Origin: Apricaphanius iberus | Taxonomy: Eukaryota > Chordata > Actinopteri > Cyprinodontiformes > Aphaniidae | Direction: 5' to 3' | Assembly: GCA_028564705.1 (NCBI GenBank) | Contig: JAPXFQ010002722.1 | Location: 2,092,623-2,156,622 of the forward strand | Length of the DNA stretch: 64,000 nt | Shown: positions 1 through 12,161 of the stretch, piece by piece | How the letters are laid out: each line of letters opens with the position of its first letter | Numbering within the stretch: the first letter of the stretch is position 1 | Program-made: the position numbers and the translations under genes | Notes under the pieces: generated by a model | The model's database searches: none | Seen by the model: the letters and a program-made list of their open reading frames with translations, nothing else | Told to the model about the DNA's origin: nothing

Positions 1-327
1 TGGTGATTATGCGAGGAGGATTTTCTTCAGCAGGAACAGGGGAGCTGCACAGTATTAATGTGGTGGACTAAGTGAAATAGATGGTAATAGTAAGAAAACA
101 AAACTGTCATAGGCTGCAGAAGTTTCGAGACTGATGAAAAGGCTGAACTTCCAGTTGGATGACGACGACCCTGAACATACACCCAGAGCTACAATGAAAT
201 GGTTTAGATCAAAGCATAGTCATGTATTAGTAGTTAGAATTGATGCTCAAAGAAGGTTTCCAATTCCAATTCAACCTGGACCTTATTTTTTAGCTAATTT
301 TAAGTTTTCTTACTCACCCTGAGAATT
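1..327. other. unassigned, probable tspan4 intron
   Basis: I see no recognisable exon or repeat here. The short open frame at 134-322 has no domain or splice context and is probably chance. By position the stretch would lie in an upstream intron of the tetraspanin gene whose last exons begin at 16346. Confidence 0.4.
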
Positions 328-673
328 TTGCACCGTTCCGACTTTTTCTGTGTCGATACCTGATTCTGATCCGATAATATTGTTGAATTAATAACCTGTA
401 TAACTTTCCCCTTATACCTTTATTGAAGAGAATAAAGGCACCAGACTTTACTAACTAAGCATAACTAAGACAAAATATTGGATGTAAAATGTACAATTAC
501 AACAAAAATAAAGTTTCAAATAAAAAATTTATATTTTTTGTGAATTTATTGCAGCTTTTCAACATTCTGAGCATCGGTTCATGGTATCGGTTAAGTTTAC
601 CAATACCGATACATGTACATTAGACGGCATCAGGGCCGATACTCGATACCAGTATCGGTATCGGTGCAACCCT
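328..673. mobile_element. short hAT-like nonautonomous element (MITE)
   Basis: The left end reads TTTGCACCGTTCCGAC and the right end, reversed, reads GTTGCACCGATACCGAT, giving imperfect terminal inverted repeats. Both ends are built of repeated CGATAC/GTATCG words, as in a common class of fish hAT-type MITEs. The interior is AT-rich and non-coding. I could not define a clean 8-bp target duplication, so the exact borders are uncertain. Confidence 0.5.
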
Positions 674-729
674 ATTCTGAGCCGCTCAGCCGTATTTATA
701 TTCACTTCCTCCACCAGCAGATGTAATAG

Positions 730-808
730 ACATTTACATCGCAGCAGGACTGTTGAAAGAAAGCCCAGAATTTTCCTTTAACAGTCCTACTGCGGTGTAA
801 ATGTCAGG
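730..808. repeat. 79-bp imperfect inverted repeat
   Basis: The left arm starting GACATTTACATCGCAGCAGG is matched in reverse by the right arm ending near 808, with three or four mismatches over about 30 bp per arm. It can fold as a hairpin and is probably a MITE terminus or a small foldback element. Confidence 0.55.
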
Positions 809-922
809 CTCCAAAATTCTCAGGGTTAATACGAAAACATTAAATTTTAATTGAAAAAAATCGAATTATAAAAGCTCAACTAAAAAAAGAAAACAAAAAG
901 TATTCTGGAACTTTAATAATGC

Positions 923-1256
923 AATTATTTATGGGGGGAAATTCCTGCCATTTATCAAGAGAATACAATTACAATTTGGGAGAGGATCGTTCTGTCTCCT
1001 CCTACAAAACCTGTAATTTGTGCGCTCAAAACTTCTGCTTTCTTTTAAATATTTTCTCTTCTCTCTCAAAACCTGGAAATTGTAGAAGTTTTGAGCGCAT
1101 GCATTACAGGTTTTGAGAGAGAAGAGAAAATATTTGAAAGAAAGCAGAAGTTTTGAGCTCAAACATTACAGGTTTTGGGAGAAGACAGAATGATCCTCTC
1201 CCAAATTGTAATTGTATTCTCTTTATAAATGCCAGGCATTTCCCCCATAATTTTTT
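923..1256. mobile_element. foldback element with very long inverted arms
   Basis: Almost the whole 334 bp is one imperfect palindrome. The outer arms pair (ATTTATGGGGGGAAATTCC with the region before 1256; the ACAATTTGGGAGAGGATC block with its reverse complement near 1190). Nested inside are alternating copies, in both orientations, of blocks meaning AAAACCTGTAAT, GAGCGCAAAACTTCTG and AAATATTTTCTCTTC. It encodes nothing convincing: open frames on both strands are mirror shadows of each other. It is best explained as a foldback-type MITE. Confidence 0.7.
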
Positions 1257-2589
1257 TATTTACTTCTGACCTCCATAAGCAAACAGCTGAACCAGAAAAC
1301 CTTTTTTTAATAATTACTAATGCTGAATTATCCGCAAAAGGGATGACTGCTGCTATAATGTTTTATTTAATGATTATGATGATTAGCTTTAGCTTTATTT
1401 CGTTTTAGGCAGTTTTACCACTTCGAGAACTGTTTCACTTTCATTTCCTTGTATAAAATGTTTAAATAAACTTTAAACTTCCTAATTTGTATGTTTTTCA
1501 CAAATACATTCAGAGGTCTTCGGCCTGTGGTGCATCTGTTTAAGATCACTCATTAAAGAGAAGATTAATTCTGACCCAAAAAATGAAGACACGGCAGAAA
1601 GAATATAAAGTGACTGATCTACAAAAGGAAGCTCCACAACAGTATATGGCACCAAGACTGTTTAAACAGCAGGCTCAAAGGAATAGAGCGAGCACTTTTT
1701 CTCCTAACGAACTGCACGGACAGTATGGAAACGCATTAGTCTCCACATAATTTAACAACACTAGAAGTGATCGCTACTGAGGAAATCAAGCATGTTCAGA
1801 TAATATACTGGGACAGATTGGAATAGGTTTTTTTATTGTACCCTACTTAAAAACTAATAGTACTCTAGGTTCACCGTTATCAGAGCTGCAGACTGTTGAA
1901 ATGAGTGTGTTAATGTAGTTCTATTAAATTTCATGTAACTTTTTTTTATTTGAGAGTTTACACATACTCCCTCAACATTCTCACAATCAACTTGCTGGTT
2001 CAGCAACGAAGCTCAGCAATATTTCAAGTTTTAAATAAAAAACGGGTACATTTTACTTTTAGGCATTTTCACAGGAGAAGCTCTGTACCCCCAAAAATAG
2101 GAAATTAGAACTTTGTTTTTTAAAACTGCTTCCACTCTTCCCCTCTGTTGTCTTAAAGTAAGATTTGTTAAACTCTTGTTTTGCTTCAGATCCTCTTCTG
2201 TAAACAGTCTACTGTGGTTTCAGAAGTCTAATCATAGTCAGTCTTCAAATATGATCTTCTTTCGGCAGATAAGGCTTTCCATTGGGCTCTTTTTTTTTTG
2301 CCCTAAGCTTTTGTCTGTTTTGACACTGTAAACCTGTGGCCTCCAGCTCTTTTATGTGCCTCCAAAACACTGGATTCACACATAAAATCTGAGTGTCAGT
2401 AAAAATGACAGTTTTTACTTTCACTGAGTTAAATGAAAGGTAAAAATACATGATTTACAGAATTTTTTTCTCTCCTAAATTATACATTTAATGTTAAAAT
2501 TCAACAACAACAAAATCATGGGAGAAAAATTGTTTGCTAAATGGATAGAGATTTTAACTTATAAGCCCAGTCAAGTAAAAGATAAAGGT
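1257..2589. other. unassigned AT-rich stretch
   Basis: Non-coding. I see no recognisable exon, repeat family or inverted structure; short T and A runs only. Confidence 0.4.
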
Positions 2590-3200
2590 ATTTCTTTCCA
2601 TCAATCCATCGGGTCACCGAAGTTACATGGGGCCTTCTCACTCGCAGCACTCGTCAGATTTTTCTAATAGATCGCAAACTTTCCCAGACCAAAAGATCTG
2701 CAGTATATATTCCTTCTGATGAGTTCTGAGTCTGCCCCAGGTTCTGCTCCCAGTGGGAAGTGCCAAGAAAGAATAAAAAGAAAGGATGCTAGGAGGGAAG
2801 CTGCAAAGGTTGCAGGACCACCACAGCTGACTAATTTCAAATCAGAGGAGTAGAGACTCCTGAAGCCTGAGTTCTTCACCCCAAGTGTCTAAGATTTTGC
2901 CCAGGGACCTTATGAAAGAGGTTAATTTTAGCCACTGGTGTCTGGAATCCAGTTCTTTCAGGAATATTCTACATTTTTTGACTACAGATGAGGGTTGGGG
3001 CGTAGACTGACTGGTATGTGGACAGTTTGCCTTTTTGGCTCAGCTCTTTCTTTGCAAACAGAATAACATAATCTGCAAAAAGCAAAGATGAGACTTTGGG
3101 AATCCCAAACCATGCACCTTTCTCACGACCACAACACCTTAAGAATCCACCCCTGAACACCACAAGAACAAACAGAAATCTGGGGCCGTCCTGATGAGGT
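2590..3200 (-). mobile_element. Rex3-like (RTE clade) LINE, 3' fragment, decayed
   Basis: Read on the minus strand, 3163-2969 translates to a reverse-transcriptase core with the block SLLFADYVILFA, a degraded FADD box, followed by ELSQKGKLSTYQSVYAPTL. In intact Rex3 elements, as I know them, those two blocks are separated, so this copy carries an internal deletion. Further downstream the reading matches the Rex3 end (GGTGAAGAACTC, then GTCAGCTG near 2825), and it finishes with a GATGGATTGATGG tail near 2600. There are many stops and frame changes, so it is a dead copy. Confidence 0.75.
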
Positions 3201-4849
3201 CCAATCTACACTCTGGGAAAATCTAAGTGAGTATGGACACAGCTATTGCTTTGGATTGCTTTTAAAGGGAACAGATAGCGCCTAAATTTGTTTGGACAAG
3301 ACAACAGCACTCCCATTACCGCTTTAGCAATTCTCTGACGGTAAAGAAAAAGACCACTTTTCCTTGGACAAGATGGAAAGCACTCTGTTGCTCCTAATTT
3401 TCCCCTGACATGAATCCACAAAACCTCTTTGTGGATTCTTTGTGGAACATTTTTTTTTTTGGACAGCAGTTGAGTTTTTCCACTCTTTAAGTCATGTTTC
3501 AATCTCTTTAAAGGAAATATTTTATAGATCCATGTCAACCACGTATCACTTAGGTAATAACTACAGCAATTACAAAGAATGCCACTTCAAGGTCGTATCA
3601 ATACTCAGTCTACACTTGCAGACACCTTAAAGAAGCAAAGAACCTATTTTATTGTATTCACAATGGTGAAAATATATCTGAAAGACAAAAAATAGGAACA
3701 TATTTAGAAAAATATACCCACAAAATGTAAAAGCTTATATAGATCCAGTGGCATAAACACATATTTTTGCACGAAAAATGTGGAAAATAGAAGCTTTAAA
3801 TAAAAAATGTTTAACAGTGTGTTTGAAAAGTTTGAGAACATCAACTAGAAATCCATCATCCTCAAATAAACCATATCTAAGAGGGATGTTCTACAATGTT
3901 GAAAATACTAAATAAAGGGTGTATTGTTCATTCACGAAACATCCCTTCTAAAGTTAAACCAGTCTTAAGTTAAACAGATGGGGAGACAATTTGTCAGGGT
4001 AGCACATCAGCAATCTACAGACAATGATTATTGTGATATTTCACCAAAGTAGCATTAGATCAGATTAATTTGCTAGCAGGAGCAATACAATGAAATATAT
4101 ATGTTTGAAGTTGATTATCCCCATTAGGGACTTAAGAGTATGACACAAATGATACTTTTTTACAGTCCAGCAGTGCAAATGCTATAAAAGAACATGATAA
4201 TGAGCGAGGATGATGAGGGAAATTGGCTATGATTCCTCTGTAGCATCTGACAGTGTTGTTGCTACAAAATGGTAAATGGACTATTTCAGAACGCACATCA
4301 AGTGATGCCGCCTCTAAAGGCATCTAAGTTTGTCAACCTCCAGATCGAGTGGGTGGAACATATTTTTCTTTTTAAATGTCACATCTCTTGGGGTGTTCTG
4401 TATTTCGTAGTCCACAGAGAGTAGAATATGAAAAAAGAAATATTGAAACTATGTGTTGAGCGTCTTGAGCTAAGACTGTCCATGTATGTATAAATAGATG
4501 TTCAAATATAAAAAGAAAATAATGCTGAAAAGTGAAGATGAAAGTTCTGTGTGTGTGAAAATTGACATCAAATTGCCACTCTGTGCTGGTAAGGATACGA
4601 TTACAGTTTTACTTGGTTGCTTTGGTATATTTCTCAGAAAAATACTGACATTCTAAAACAACTGCTTGTTCAGTTTCCACATCGCTCTCACACAAATCCT
4701 TTTTTACACAGATGCGTGATCAGACTTTATCGGTTGCTTGTGTCCTCCTGATCAAAATGCACTGATGCTTTATAACAGCTCTCCGTGAAATACCCCACCA
4801 CCACACACACAGTTGTCATTTGTTGATGTGAGAACATTTTCACAGGAAG
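3201..4849. other. unassigned
   Basis: A 110-codon open frame on the minus strand (3538-3206) adjoins the Rex3 relic but shows no motif I recognise; it may be decayed element sequence or chance. Nothing else was identified. Confidence 0.35.
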
Positions 4850-6290
4850 CTGATGGAGCCCGGTGTGGTTGTTTTGAGATCACAAACTGGATGACTCTTT
4901 GCTAAGTACATGGAGGGAACATCGATTTATTAACTTCTGTGCGGGTAACATCATCCCCACCAGAACAGTGATATGCTTCTCAAGTAACAAATCCTGGATC
5001 ACCAGTGAGCTGAAGGAACTATTAAATAATAAAGAAAAAAGAGCCTTCGGGGAGGGAGACAGGGAATTATCAAGTCAAAAAAAGCTATTTAAAGTATGGG
5101 AAGAAGCTGGAGAGCAAGATACAGAGGAACAATATCTGAGATGTCTGGTGAGGAATGAAAAAGATCACATAAAGGATTGAATAGATAGAAGCCTGGACAT
5201 GGCTTATGAACTGAACACATTTTTCAACTGGTTCAGTTCAGGAACTATCAGCCTCAGCATCCTCTTCACCTGTTCCTAGCCAAACAGACATCCCACTCTC
5301 CTCTGACCCAAACGTGTCCAGTCACAACGCAGATGTTTTATCCTTCGCCTCGGTCATGGACTGTTCTGCTTCCACAAGCTTGTTTTCAACCATGTTGGGA
5401 GATCCTGCTACCCCCTCAGCCTCCCCCTCCCACTTTTCTGTCTGTAAAGATCAGGGGAAGACGCAGCTGGAGAAACTGAAGGTGTGTGCAGAGCAGCTCT
5501 GTGGGATTCTGCAGCACCTCTTCAACCTCGGCCCGAACCAGGAGAACGTTCCAGTGTTGTGGAAGACATCCTGCCTTGTTCCAGTACCAAAGAAAACTCA
5601 CCCATGAGTCACGACGATTATAGACCTGTTGCCCTGACATCCCACATCATGAAAGTGCTGGAGAAGGGTTTGCCTCCCTAGTGAGCAGACTAGACCATTT
5701 GAGGACCCGCTGAAGTTTGTATAGCACTGTGGAGTTAGAGTTGAAGACGCCATCATCAACCTGTTTCAACCAACTCGCTGTCATCTAGACAAAGCAGGCA
5801 GCACTGTGAGAATCATGTTCTTTGATTTCTCCAGTGCATTTAACACAATTCAGCCTGATTTGCTTTGTAGAAACTCCTGAAGACACAGGTGGAGGCCTCA
5901 ACAATCAGCTGGATCAATGACTACCTGACAAACAGACCACAGTTTGTGAGATTGAAGGATTGTGTGTCAAACCAGGTGGTCAGCACCACAGGAGCCCCAC
6001 AGGGGACCGTACTTTCAACATTATATTTCACTCTGTACACCTCAGACTTCCTGTGTAAGACTGAAACCTGTCTTCTACAGAAAAACTGAGATGACTCTGC
6101 ACTCGTCGGGTGTATCAGAGGTGGACAAGAAACTGAACACAGAGAGCTGGTGGACTGCTTTTTGGCATGGTGTAGAAACAATCATCTTACCTTGAATGTG
6201 AACAAAACAAAGGAGATGGTTGTAGATTTCAGAAGAAACAGAGATAAATCAAACACTGTTTTCATCATGGGTGAAGAATCCAAGTAGAAG
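4850..6290 (+). mobile_element. L2/CR1-group LINE, internally decayed
   Basis: The forward-strand translation is a broken non-LTR reverse transcriptase. From 4899 there is a linker block with NKSWITSELKELLNNKEKRAF; from about 5480 the pre-RT block around VLWKTSCLVPVPKK; then DYRPVALTSHIMKVLEKGL (about 5605-5675), MFFDFSSAFNTIQP (about 5815-5855), TGAPQGTVLSTLYFTLYTSDF-type RT core (about 5990-6050), and a DDSALVG remnant (about 6090) preceded by a stop. At least three frameshifts and several stops break it. A second copy of the same family is at 36.6-37.8 kb. Confidence 0.85.
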
Positions 6291-6878
6291 TTTTAAATTA
6301 GACTAAAGCTTTCCATTTAAAAAATTAAAATATAGGCTAGGGATATCCTAATAAATCTCAGCCAATATATAAGATTTTCTGGCAAAAGACAGTATTTTCA
6401 CATTGTACAGTTAGGTTCAACAGTAAATCTGTGTAACGTTAAAAGCCAAGCATATCACAAATCAATAAGTATGTAGAACTATCATTGCATGCACAACACA
6501 AAAAAGTTTGTTTGTGGATGATGTGATTATGGTAACTATAATAATATATTTATAATTAGGAATTCACTGATACTGTTCTAATGTATTTGTTAAAGTTTAC
6601 CAATAACATGAGCCAATACTAAATGGAAACTTTGCAATAATTTCACAGAAAATGCTTGTTTCACTTGAAATTTTTGTTTTGTGGTCATTTTTATTAATAT
6701 TTTATTTTTTATGTAATTCACCATCATTTCTTGTAAAAAGCAGGGAAGAAAATAAATCCTGTCTTCCAATTATTTGCATTTTTTCATGTGGTAGAAGCAT
6801 CTGCATTGGTATTAGGTATTGGCGAGTACTCCGATCCAAGTATCAGGGTTTTTTTTTAAATGGTATTTTTACATTTAT

Positions 6879-7208
6879 GGCTGCACGGTGGGGCAGTGGT
6901 TAGCACTGTTGTCTTGCAGCAAGAAGGTTGTGGGTTCGTATCCCGCATCCCTTTCAGCATGGAGTTTGCATGTTCTCCCCGTGCATGCGTGGGTTCCCTC
7001 TGGGTACTCTGGCTTCCTCCCTTAGTCCAAAAACATGACTGTCAGGTTAATTGATCTCTCCAAATTTACCTTAGGTGTGCACATGGTTGTCTGTCTCTAT
7101 GTGGCCCTGTGATGGACTGGCAAGGTGTACCCTGCCTGTTGACAGCTGGAGATAGGCACCAGACCCCCCATTACGGATTAAGCGGTTAAGAAAGTGGATG
7201 GATGGATG
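6879..7208 (+). mobile_element. tRNA-derived SINE with GGAT tail
   Basis: The 330-bp unit starts GGCTGCACGGTGGGGCAGTGG. It has a pol III A-box-like TGGGGCAGTGG and a B-box-like GGTTCGTATCC about 50 bp later, and ends in (GGAT)n. It is flanked by a perfect 10-bp target duplication, TTACATTTAT at 6869-6878 and 7209-7218, which fixes both ends. A second copy is at 33073-33446 and a 3' piece on the opposite strand is at 57302-57393. Confidence 0.88.
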
Positions 7209-7589
7209 TTACATTTATTATAGACTGAGATGAAGATGGATGCACTACAAAAATAGTTACAATAACTGTTTCTTCTGTTCACAAATTGCTGTCTAATGAC
7301 TCAGCAAAAGTAAAATCCAGCATACTTTTTTTATTTACTTATTTTGTATATTTTATACTTGGTGGGCTTATTTTTATTGTTTGATTAACTTTGGTTAAAT
7401 ATTTGTTATTAGTGGGGACATTTTAGCATGCAAAAAAGTGAAAAAAAATATGTAGATAGATAGATTAGCTATAAAAATCGGCCCAAAGAGTAATTGTTAC
7501 GTATCGACCATCAGCGGACTATTACGTTTACATATTGGCATTGTTAACAGGAAAGCATATCGGTCAGTCTCTAGTGTATGCTCAATTTG
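7209..7589. other. unassigned AT-rich stretch
   Basis: After the SINE target duplication there is only AT-rich non-coding sequence. Confidence 0.35.
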
Positions 7590-8190
7590 TCATGTGTTGT
7601 GGAGTTGTTGGAGGACCCAACTGCAGCGAAGAGGAAAGCAGGATCATGTTTGATTTACTGAAAACCCAAGCAGTCATTAAAGAAAGAAGGAAGAGACTTT
7701 CGGATATGGCGTACACAAGAGGAAACACAAAGGGAAATAACAAAACAGGGACTGAGACAAAGGCTACAATGCTAAGGAGGTTGATTGCTTGGACCAAATG
7801 TTTCTAATCAACAGAATGAGTTTCAGCTGAGGGGAAGCAGGAGCTGAGATAACTGAGAAGAGAATGACTTGAATAATCAACATGCATACAAAGAAAAACT
7901 AATTAAACAGAACATTTTACTCAACTAGTGGCTTAAAAGTGACAATAAAACCTTGAACATTTACGACAAAGAAAAACATAAAGCAAGTAGGACACGTTGC
8001 ACTAGAAAGCCCAGACTAATTTAATCATGAACTATGGACAAGAGAGAGAAAAAAACTTTAACTTAGGACTTTATATGCATGAAAAACCTAAAGTACAGAA
8101 AACTGGTGAGCCTTCGAAATAAAAAATAACCTAATATAAAATCCCATGTGACAAACCCAATATAAACCCCACAGATCATGACATTACTAG
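7590..8190 (+). repeat. probable interspersed fish repeat, unnamed
   Basis: The block from TTGGAGGACCCAACTGCAGC to CACAGATCATGACA resembles a dispersed fish repeat that I remember only loosely (a head with GGACCCAA.TGCAG, a middle with ACAGGGACTGAGACAAAGGCT, an end with CACAGATCATGACA). The open frame at 7535-7807 runs through it; it has a Cys-Cys-Gly triplet but no tetraspanin context. No second copy lies in this window, so this is a weak call. Confidence 0.35.
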
Positions 8191-9984
8191 CTTTAACATA
8201 CATACTGAACATAATGGCAAGAGGTTTCGAACCGTGACCTTCTAATTCAAAGGCTTTGCTAGTGCAAGCTGCATGTTCTCAACCTGTAAGCTTTCCAAAA
8301 GCATTTTCGAAATATGTTCCACATGAACCACTGGGAGAGAAAAAAAAAAGCATTTTGATTCTCTCATGAAATTTTGTTGGCTGCCATGTAGACCCCTGAA
8401 TTCCAGTTTTATAATGACAATTTAAGGAGTTATTTATGCTCTCTGTGTATCTGTTGTTGTCACCTTATGTCTCCGTTCCAGCAAAAAGCTGCATTCAAAT
8501 TTTGTAAAAAACTCCCAATTTGAAACATCTTTTTATAATTAAATTCACGTTCCCATGCTGCATGTACTTGGCCAGTAACATCCGATTAAATCCAACCTGT
8601 CAAGCGTCTTGAGTCGAAATAAAATCTCCATTCACTCCGCTGATTTCTCAATTGAATTTAATACTGATGAAGAGAAGTCTGCTGCGCCATTTAAGGCCAC
8701 TGACTTAATGTTACTGAGGTGTCCTGAGGCAGATATACACAAATGTTTTATTGTCCTCATGCAAATCTTATAAATACCTACAGGATTTCAGTTTTATGGT
8801 GATGTGTCAGTGTGAAAGGCAGGGATCAAGTGGCAGTATTTCTGTTCAAGCAAGATAAATCGATTTTCACAACTACAACCTCAACTGTGTGATGATGCAC
8901 AACAAGGCATGTGTGGTTTGACAATCGCAATGATTGGTGCAGACACAAACCGGCAGGTATCGCCAGCAAGATTGAGATGTGGCAATGAAGGCTGGTGCAA
9001 TTAAGTCAATGGCAGCAAATAATGTAATGGAGGCTATATTGGAGGAGGCATAAAAAAGCTTTTAAGATGCAAGGATGAGCTTTAGTTCACTGGCAGATTA
9101 CTATATGCAGAAGATGAATATATTTCTCTCAGGAATTACAGGACAGAGATAGAAATTTGGATAGTACATTTTTTCCAAACATAGATGGATCTCTGCTCTT
9201 TTGCAGCCTCTTTTCCAGGGTCATTCATTACGTGTTCAGATTTCATGAGAGGAAGCTGAGAGTTTTAATGATTTTAAAAGCAAAATAAAGAGGGTTTTTA
9301 GTTATACTTTATTTATAAACTCGTACAATTTATTATTTGATTTCTATCTAAGCAAATTTGTATAAGTGATTTGTATTTTATCATGGTACTTCTATTTAAG
9401 TTGGTAATGATCATAGCGAGTACTGATGTCAAAATCTGTTGGACTGTTTAGTAATTTTTGGTTCATTTAAGGTTTGACTTCCTGTTTTTGGAAGATTGAG
9501 CCATGTTTACATTTCCAGTCATTCTCGTGATTTATTTTCTGGTTTATTCAATGCTTTCCTTCAGCATTTCCTTCCTCCTCTGTTCATTCACTCATCTGCT
9601 TTGCATTAAGTATTCAGGCTTCCAAGTGAATGAATACTCTGTGGTTCAATTGTTCCATTTCAGATCCTGCTGCCTGGTCCTCTGCATTTTGATCCTCATT
9701 AAAAACCACAACATGACAGCATGCGTTTTTTGTTATGGTAATTATTTTTAATTTATTGCCATATACGTTTATGGTAAGTTTAGTGTGGTTATATAATGTT
9801 ATTAAATCATTTCACCTTCCAATATGTATGCTGTCTCCAGTATTCTCTCAGTATTCTAAGCTACACAACTGCATTTCCATAGTTCATAATTCTCTAAACT
9901 TGATGTTCTCTTCCTTTTATTTCTTCGTTGTTCTGTTTTTTTAGCTAATACTTGATTTTCATAATTACACTGTGTGTAAACCTC
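8191..9984. other. unassigned
   Basis: Non-coding, with no clear repeat family. A TTTCGAACCGTGACC word near 8225 resembles an inverted tRNA B-box but no tRNA fold surrounds it. The 82- and 69-codon frames at 9503-9944 are T-rich and hydrophobic by composition and look like chance. Confidence 0.35.
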
Positions 9985-9986
9985 AG

Positions 9987-10663
9987 GGCCGGCCCAAAGT
10001 CTTATGGGACCTTTAGCAGATTTTTGACTCAGGGGGGCCCCTTTCCGTTGAGACGACTACCCACAATAACAGCGTTTCAATCAAGATTTGGTCTAATCTG
10101 CGAAAGGAGGCCGAGTTTATTTAGCTGATAATAAAAATAAATCAGAAATAATTGTTAATATTAACTGAGATAATCTGAAGCTCAAACAAAATAGTAAGGT
10201 TTAACTAAAGCATCACATTCTAAAAATGGTAACAAAACACTCAAACAGTGAATATTAAAAAGTAATTTTAAATTTTATCTTAATTTAAATCAACATTTTA
10301 GATATAATTTTAAAAATTTCTAAAATAAAGGGTATAGTATATATGTTTATTCTGTTAAATATATTTGATTTAAATATTTTTGCAACCTTTTTTTGCAACA
10401 TTTTAAATAAAAATAGAATAAAAAAAGTATTAATAAAATAATTAGTTACAAAGAAACGTGCATAGTTACACCACAAAAATTGTAACAATTGACATTTTTC
10501 TTTAATAATCTATGGTGAAACAAAACTAAATCAGATAGAGTAGTATTCTTATTTTCATAAATTCTAACATATGTAGTCTCAATTCTTCAATTTCACCATT
10601 TATGGGGGGCCATAGATGGGTTTGAGGGGACGTAATAATCAGTTTGCTTGTGCCTGGGGCCGG
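9987..10663. mobile_element. possible nonautonomous DNA transposon
   Basis: The left end CAGGGCCGGCCCAAAG and the right end, reversed, GAGCCGGCCCCAGGCAC are short GC-rich inverted termini around an AT-rich non-coding core. Similar CAGGGCCGGCCC termini are common on fish hAT-type elements. No target duplication was found, so the call is tentative. Confidence 0.35.
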
Positions 10664-10784
10664 CTCTTTTAAAGCTATTAAGCAAATGCCTGCCTTTATG
10701 TTTTTAACCTATGTGAAGTATTTTGTGTTACATTGTATGAAAAGTGCTCTTTCATAAAAGTCTGATTGACTTATCCCCATCAAT

Positions 10785-11405
10785 CTTCATGTAAACTTGG
10801 AACAGCTTTCTTATATTTGCTGAAGTAAATCCTCCCCGCAGCACGATGCTACCAACCACCATATTACACTCTGAAGTGCAATGTTGGTTTTTCGTATTTT
10901 GTACACAGACCGAAAGGTTTTATTTTGGTCTCCTCAGACCAGGTTCGCTCTCATTTTAGCTGTTCTTGTTGTTCATGGCTTCTTGCAAACTACAGAGGGG
11001 TTTCTGGTGGTACCCTGCAACACTAGCTTTCTTACTGCCACTCTTGCATAATGGTCTGATTCGTAAAGTACACCATTGATTGTTGTCCTCAGATTATCAC
11101 CCGAGCTGTGGATCTCTGAAGATCCTTCTGCTACTTATCTGATTAATAGTCTCCTTGCCAGCTGGTTGGATAGTTAAGTCAACAGCGCACTGGGAGATGT
11201 TCAAAGCTATAACCTGTTCAATTTTCTCTTCTTTCTCTTCTGCTTTGCTCCCTTGTGGTGCTACTTGTTCTAATGAGGCCTTCATAGATGAACTGTTTTT
11301 ATGCTGAGATTAAATTACACACATTGACACTCTATTTACTAATTAGGTTCATTGTTTTAATATGGGGTTTTAGGTTAAAGGGAGCTGAATTTACATTAAA
11401 AGCAT
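10785..11405 (-). mobile_element. Tc1-like transposon relic
   Basis: On the minus strand this is a heavily decayed Tc1-family transposase region. The antisense of the VKHGGGSIMLW-type block is visible at about 10838-10875 (CGATGCTACCAACCACC). Other recognisable pieces are the words meaning a Ser/Thr-rich HTH region (GAGCTGTGGATCTCTGAAG at about 11103) and the terminal segment GAGATTAAATTACACAC (about 11307). Large deletions and many stops make it non-functional. Four other pieces of the same family and the same orientation occur in the window. Confidence 0.7.
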
Positions 11406-12157
11406 GGTTTTATTTGGAAGACATCTAAAATATTATTTTCCCTTAAGCTCATATTTCTGCCCTACTTTGTGAAATGAACACTTTTGCATGGCTCTGTATA
11501 ACTGAAGGTCTGGGAGTATCAGAAACATCTCAAATGCTCTTTGAACCTACATTACATTAACATGTGTTACGTCCGCCAGGTGTGGATTAGATGATGTACG
11601 AACTTTGACATTTCCTGAAACTGACAGCAGTACTCAAACCAGGTTTAACTCATTTGGACTAGTCAGTGTGGTTGTTTTGCCATTAAATTTGCTGATGAAG
11701 GTTAATTTTAAGTTGGATGTGTGCTATCTTTTAACCTGATAGAGCAATAGAGATACGCTGCTGCCAGTTCAGAGGGGCAGTCATGATGAGGGAGACATTG
11801 AGCAGTCTCCTTTGAAGAAAGATGCTGCCAAATCAGCACAGAAACTTTTGAAAAGCCTAGTAGGATTGTTGGCAGACTTCCAAGAAATTGACACTGACAA
11901 GGGCTTTAAACTTGGACACAGAGCTGTGTCTGTTGTTTCTCTGTGTGAACATTGATTTGATTTAGTAACAGAACTGTCAGTGGACATCTTAAGGAAGATA
12001 ATGGTTTCAGCAGCTATTCTTGGTTCTCAGGCACGGTTTTTCCTATGAAGAAGAACCGGTGTTGGTGCCAGGGCCAGATCTTAGTCAGTTCTTAGCTGGG
12101 TCCTTCCAACAACCGGTTTGTTTTTCCCCTGACACAGAGCCTAGTCAGTGCTGTATC
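11406..12157. other. unassigned
   Basis: Non-coding. A short stretch at 12030-12130 with repeated AACCGGTGTTGGTGCCAGGG-like words looks MITE-like, but no paired end was found. Confidence 0.3.
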
Positions 12158-12161
12158 TTAA

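Noticed and set aside
7535..7807. 90-codon frame with a Cys-Cys-Gly motif as a possible tspan4 loop exon
   Set aside because: Tetraspanin loops need CCG followed by further Cys pairs and a particular exon frame; none is present, and the stretch resembles an interspersed repeat.
8221..8290. Possible tRNA gene (B-box-like word); similar word near 50100
   Set aside because: No cloverleaf can be drawn around either; both look like chance or old SINE scraps.
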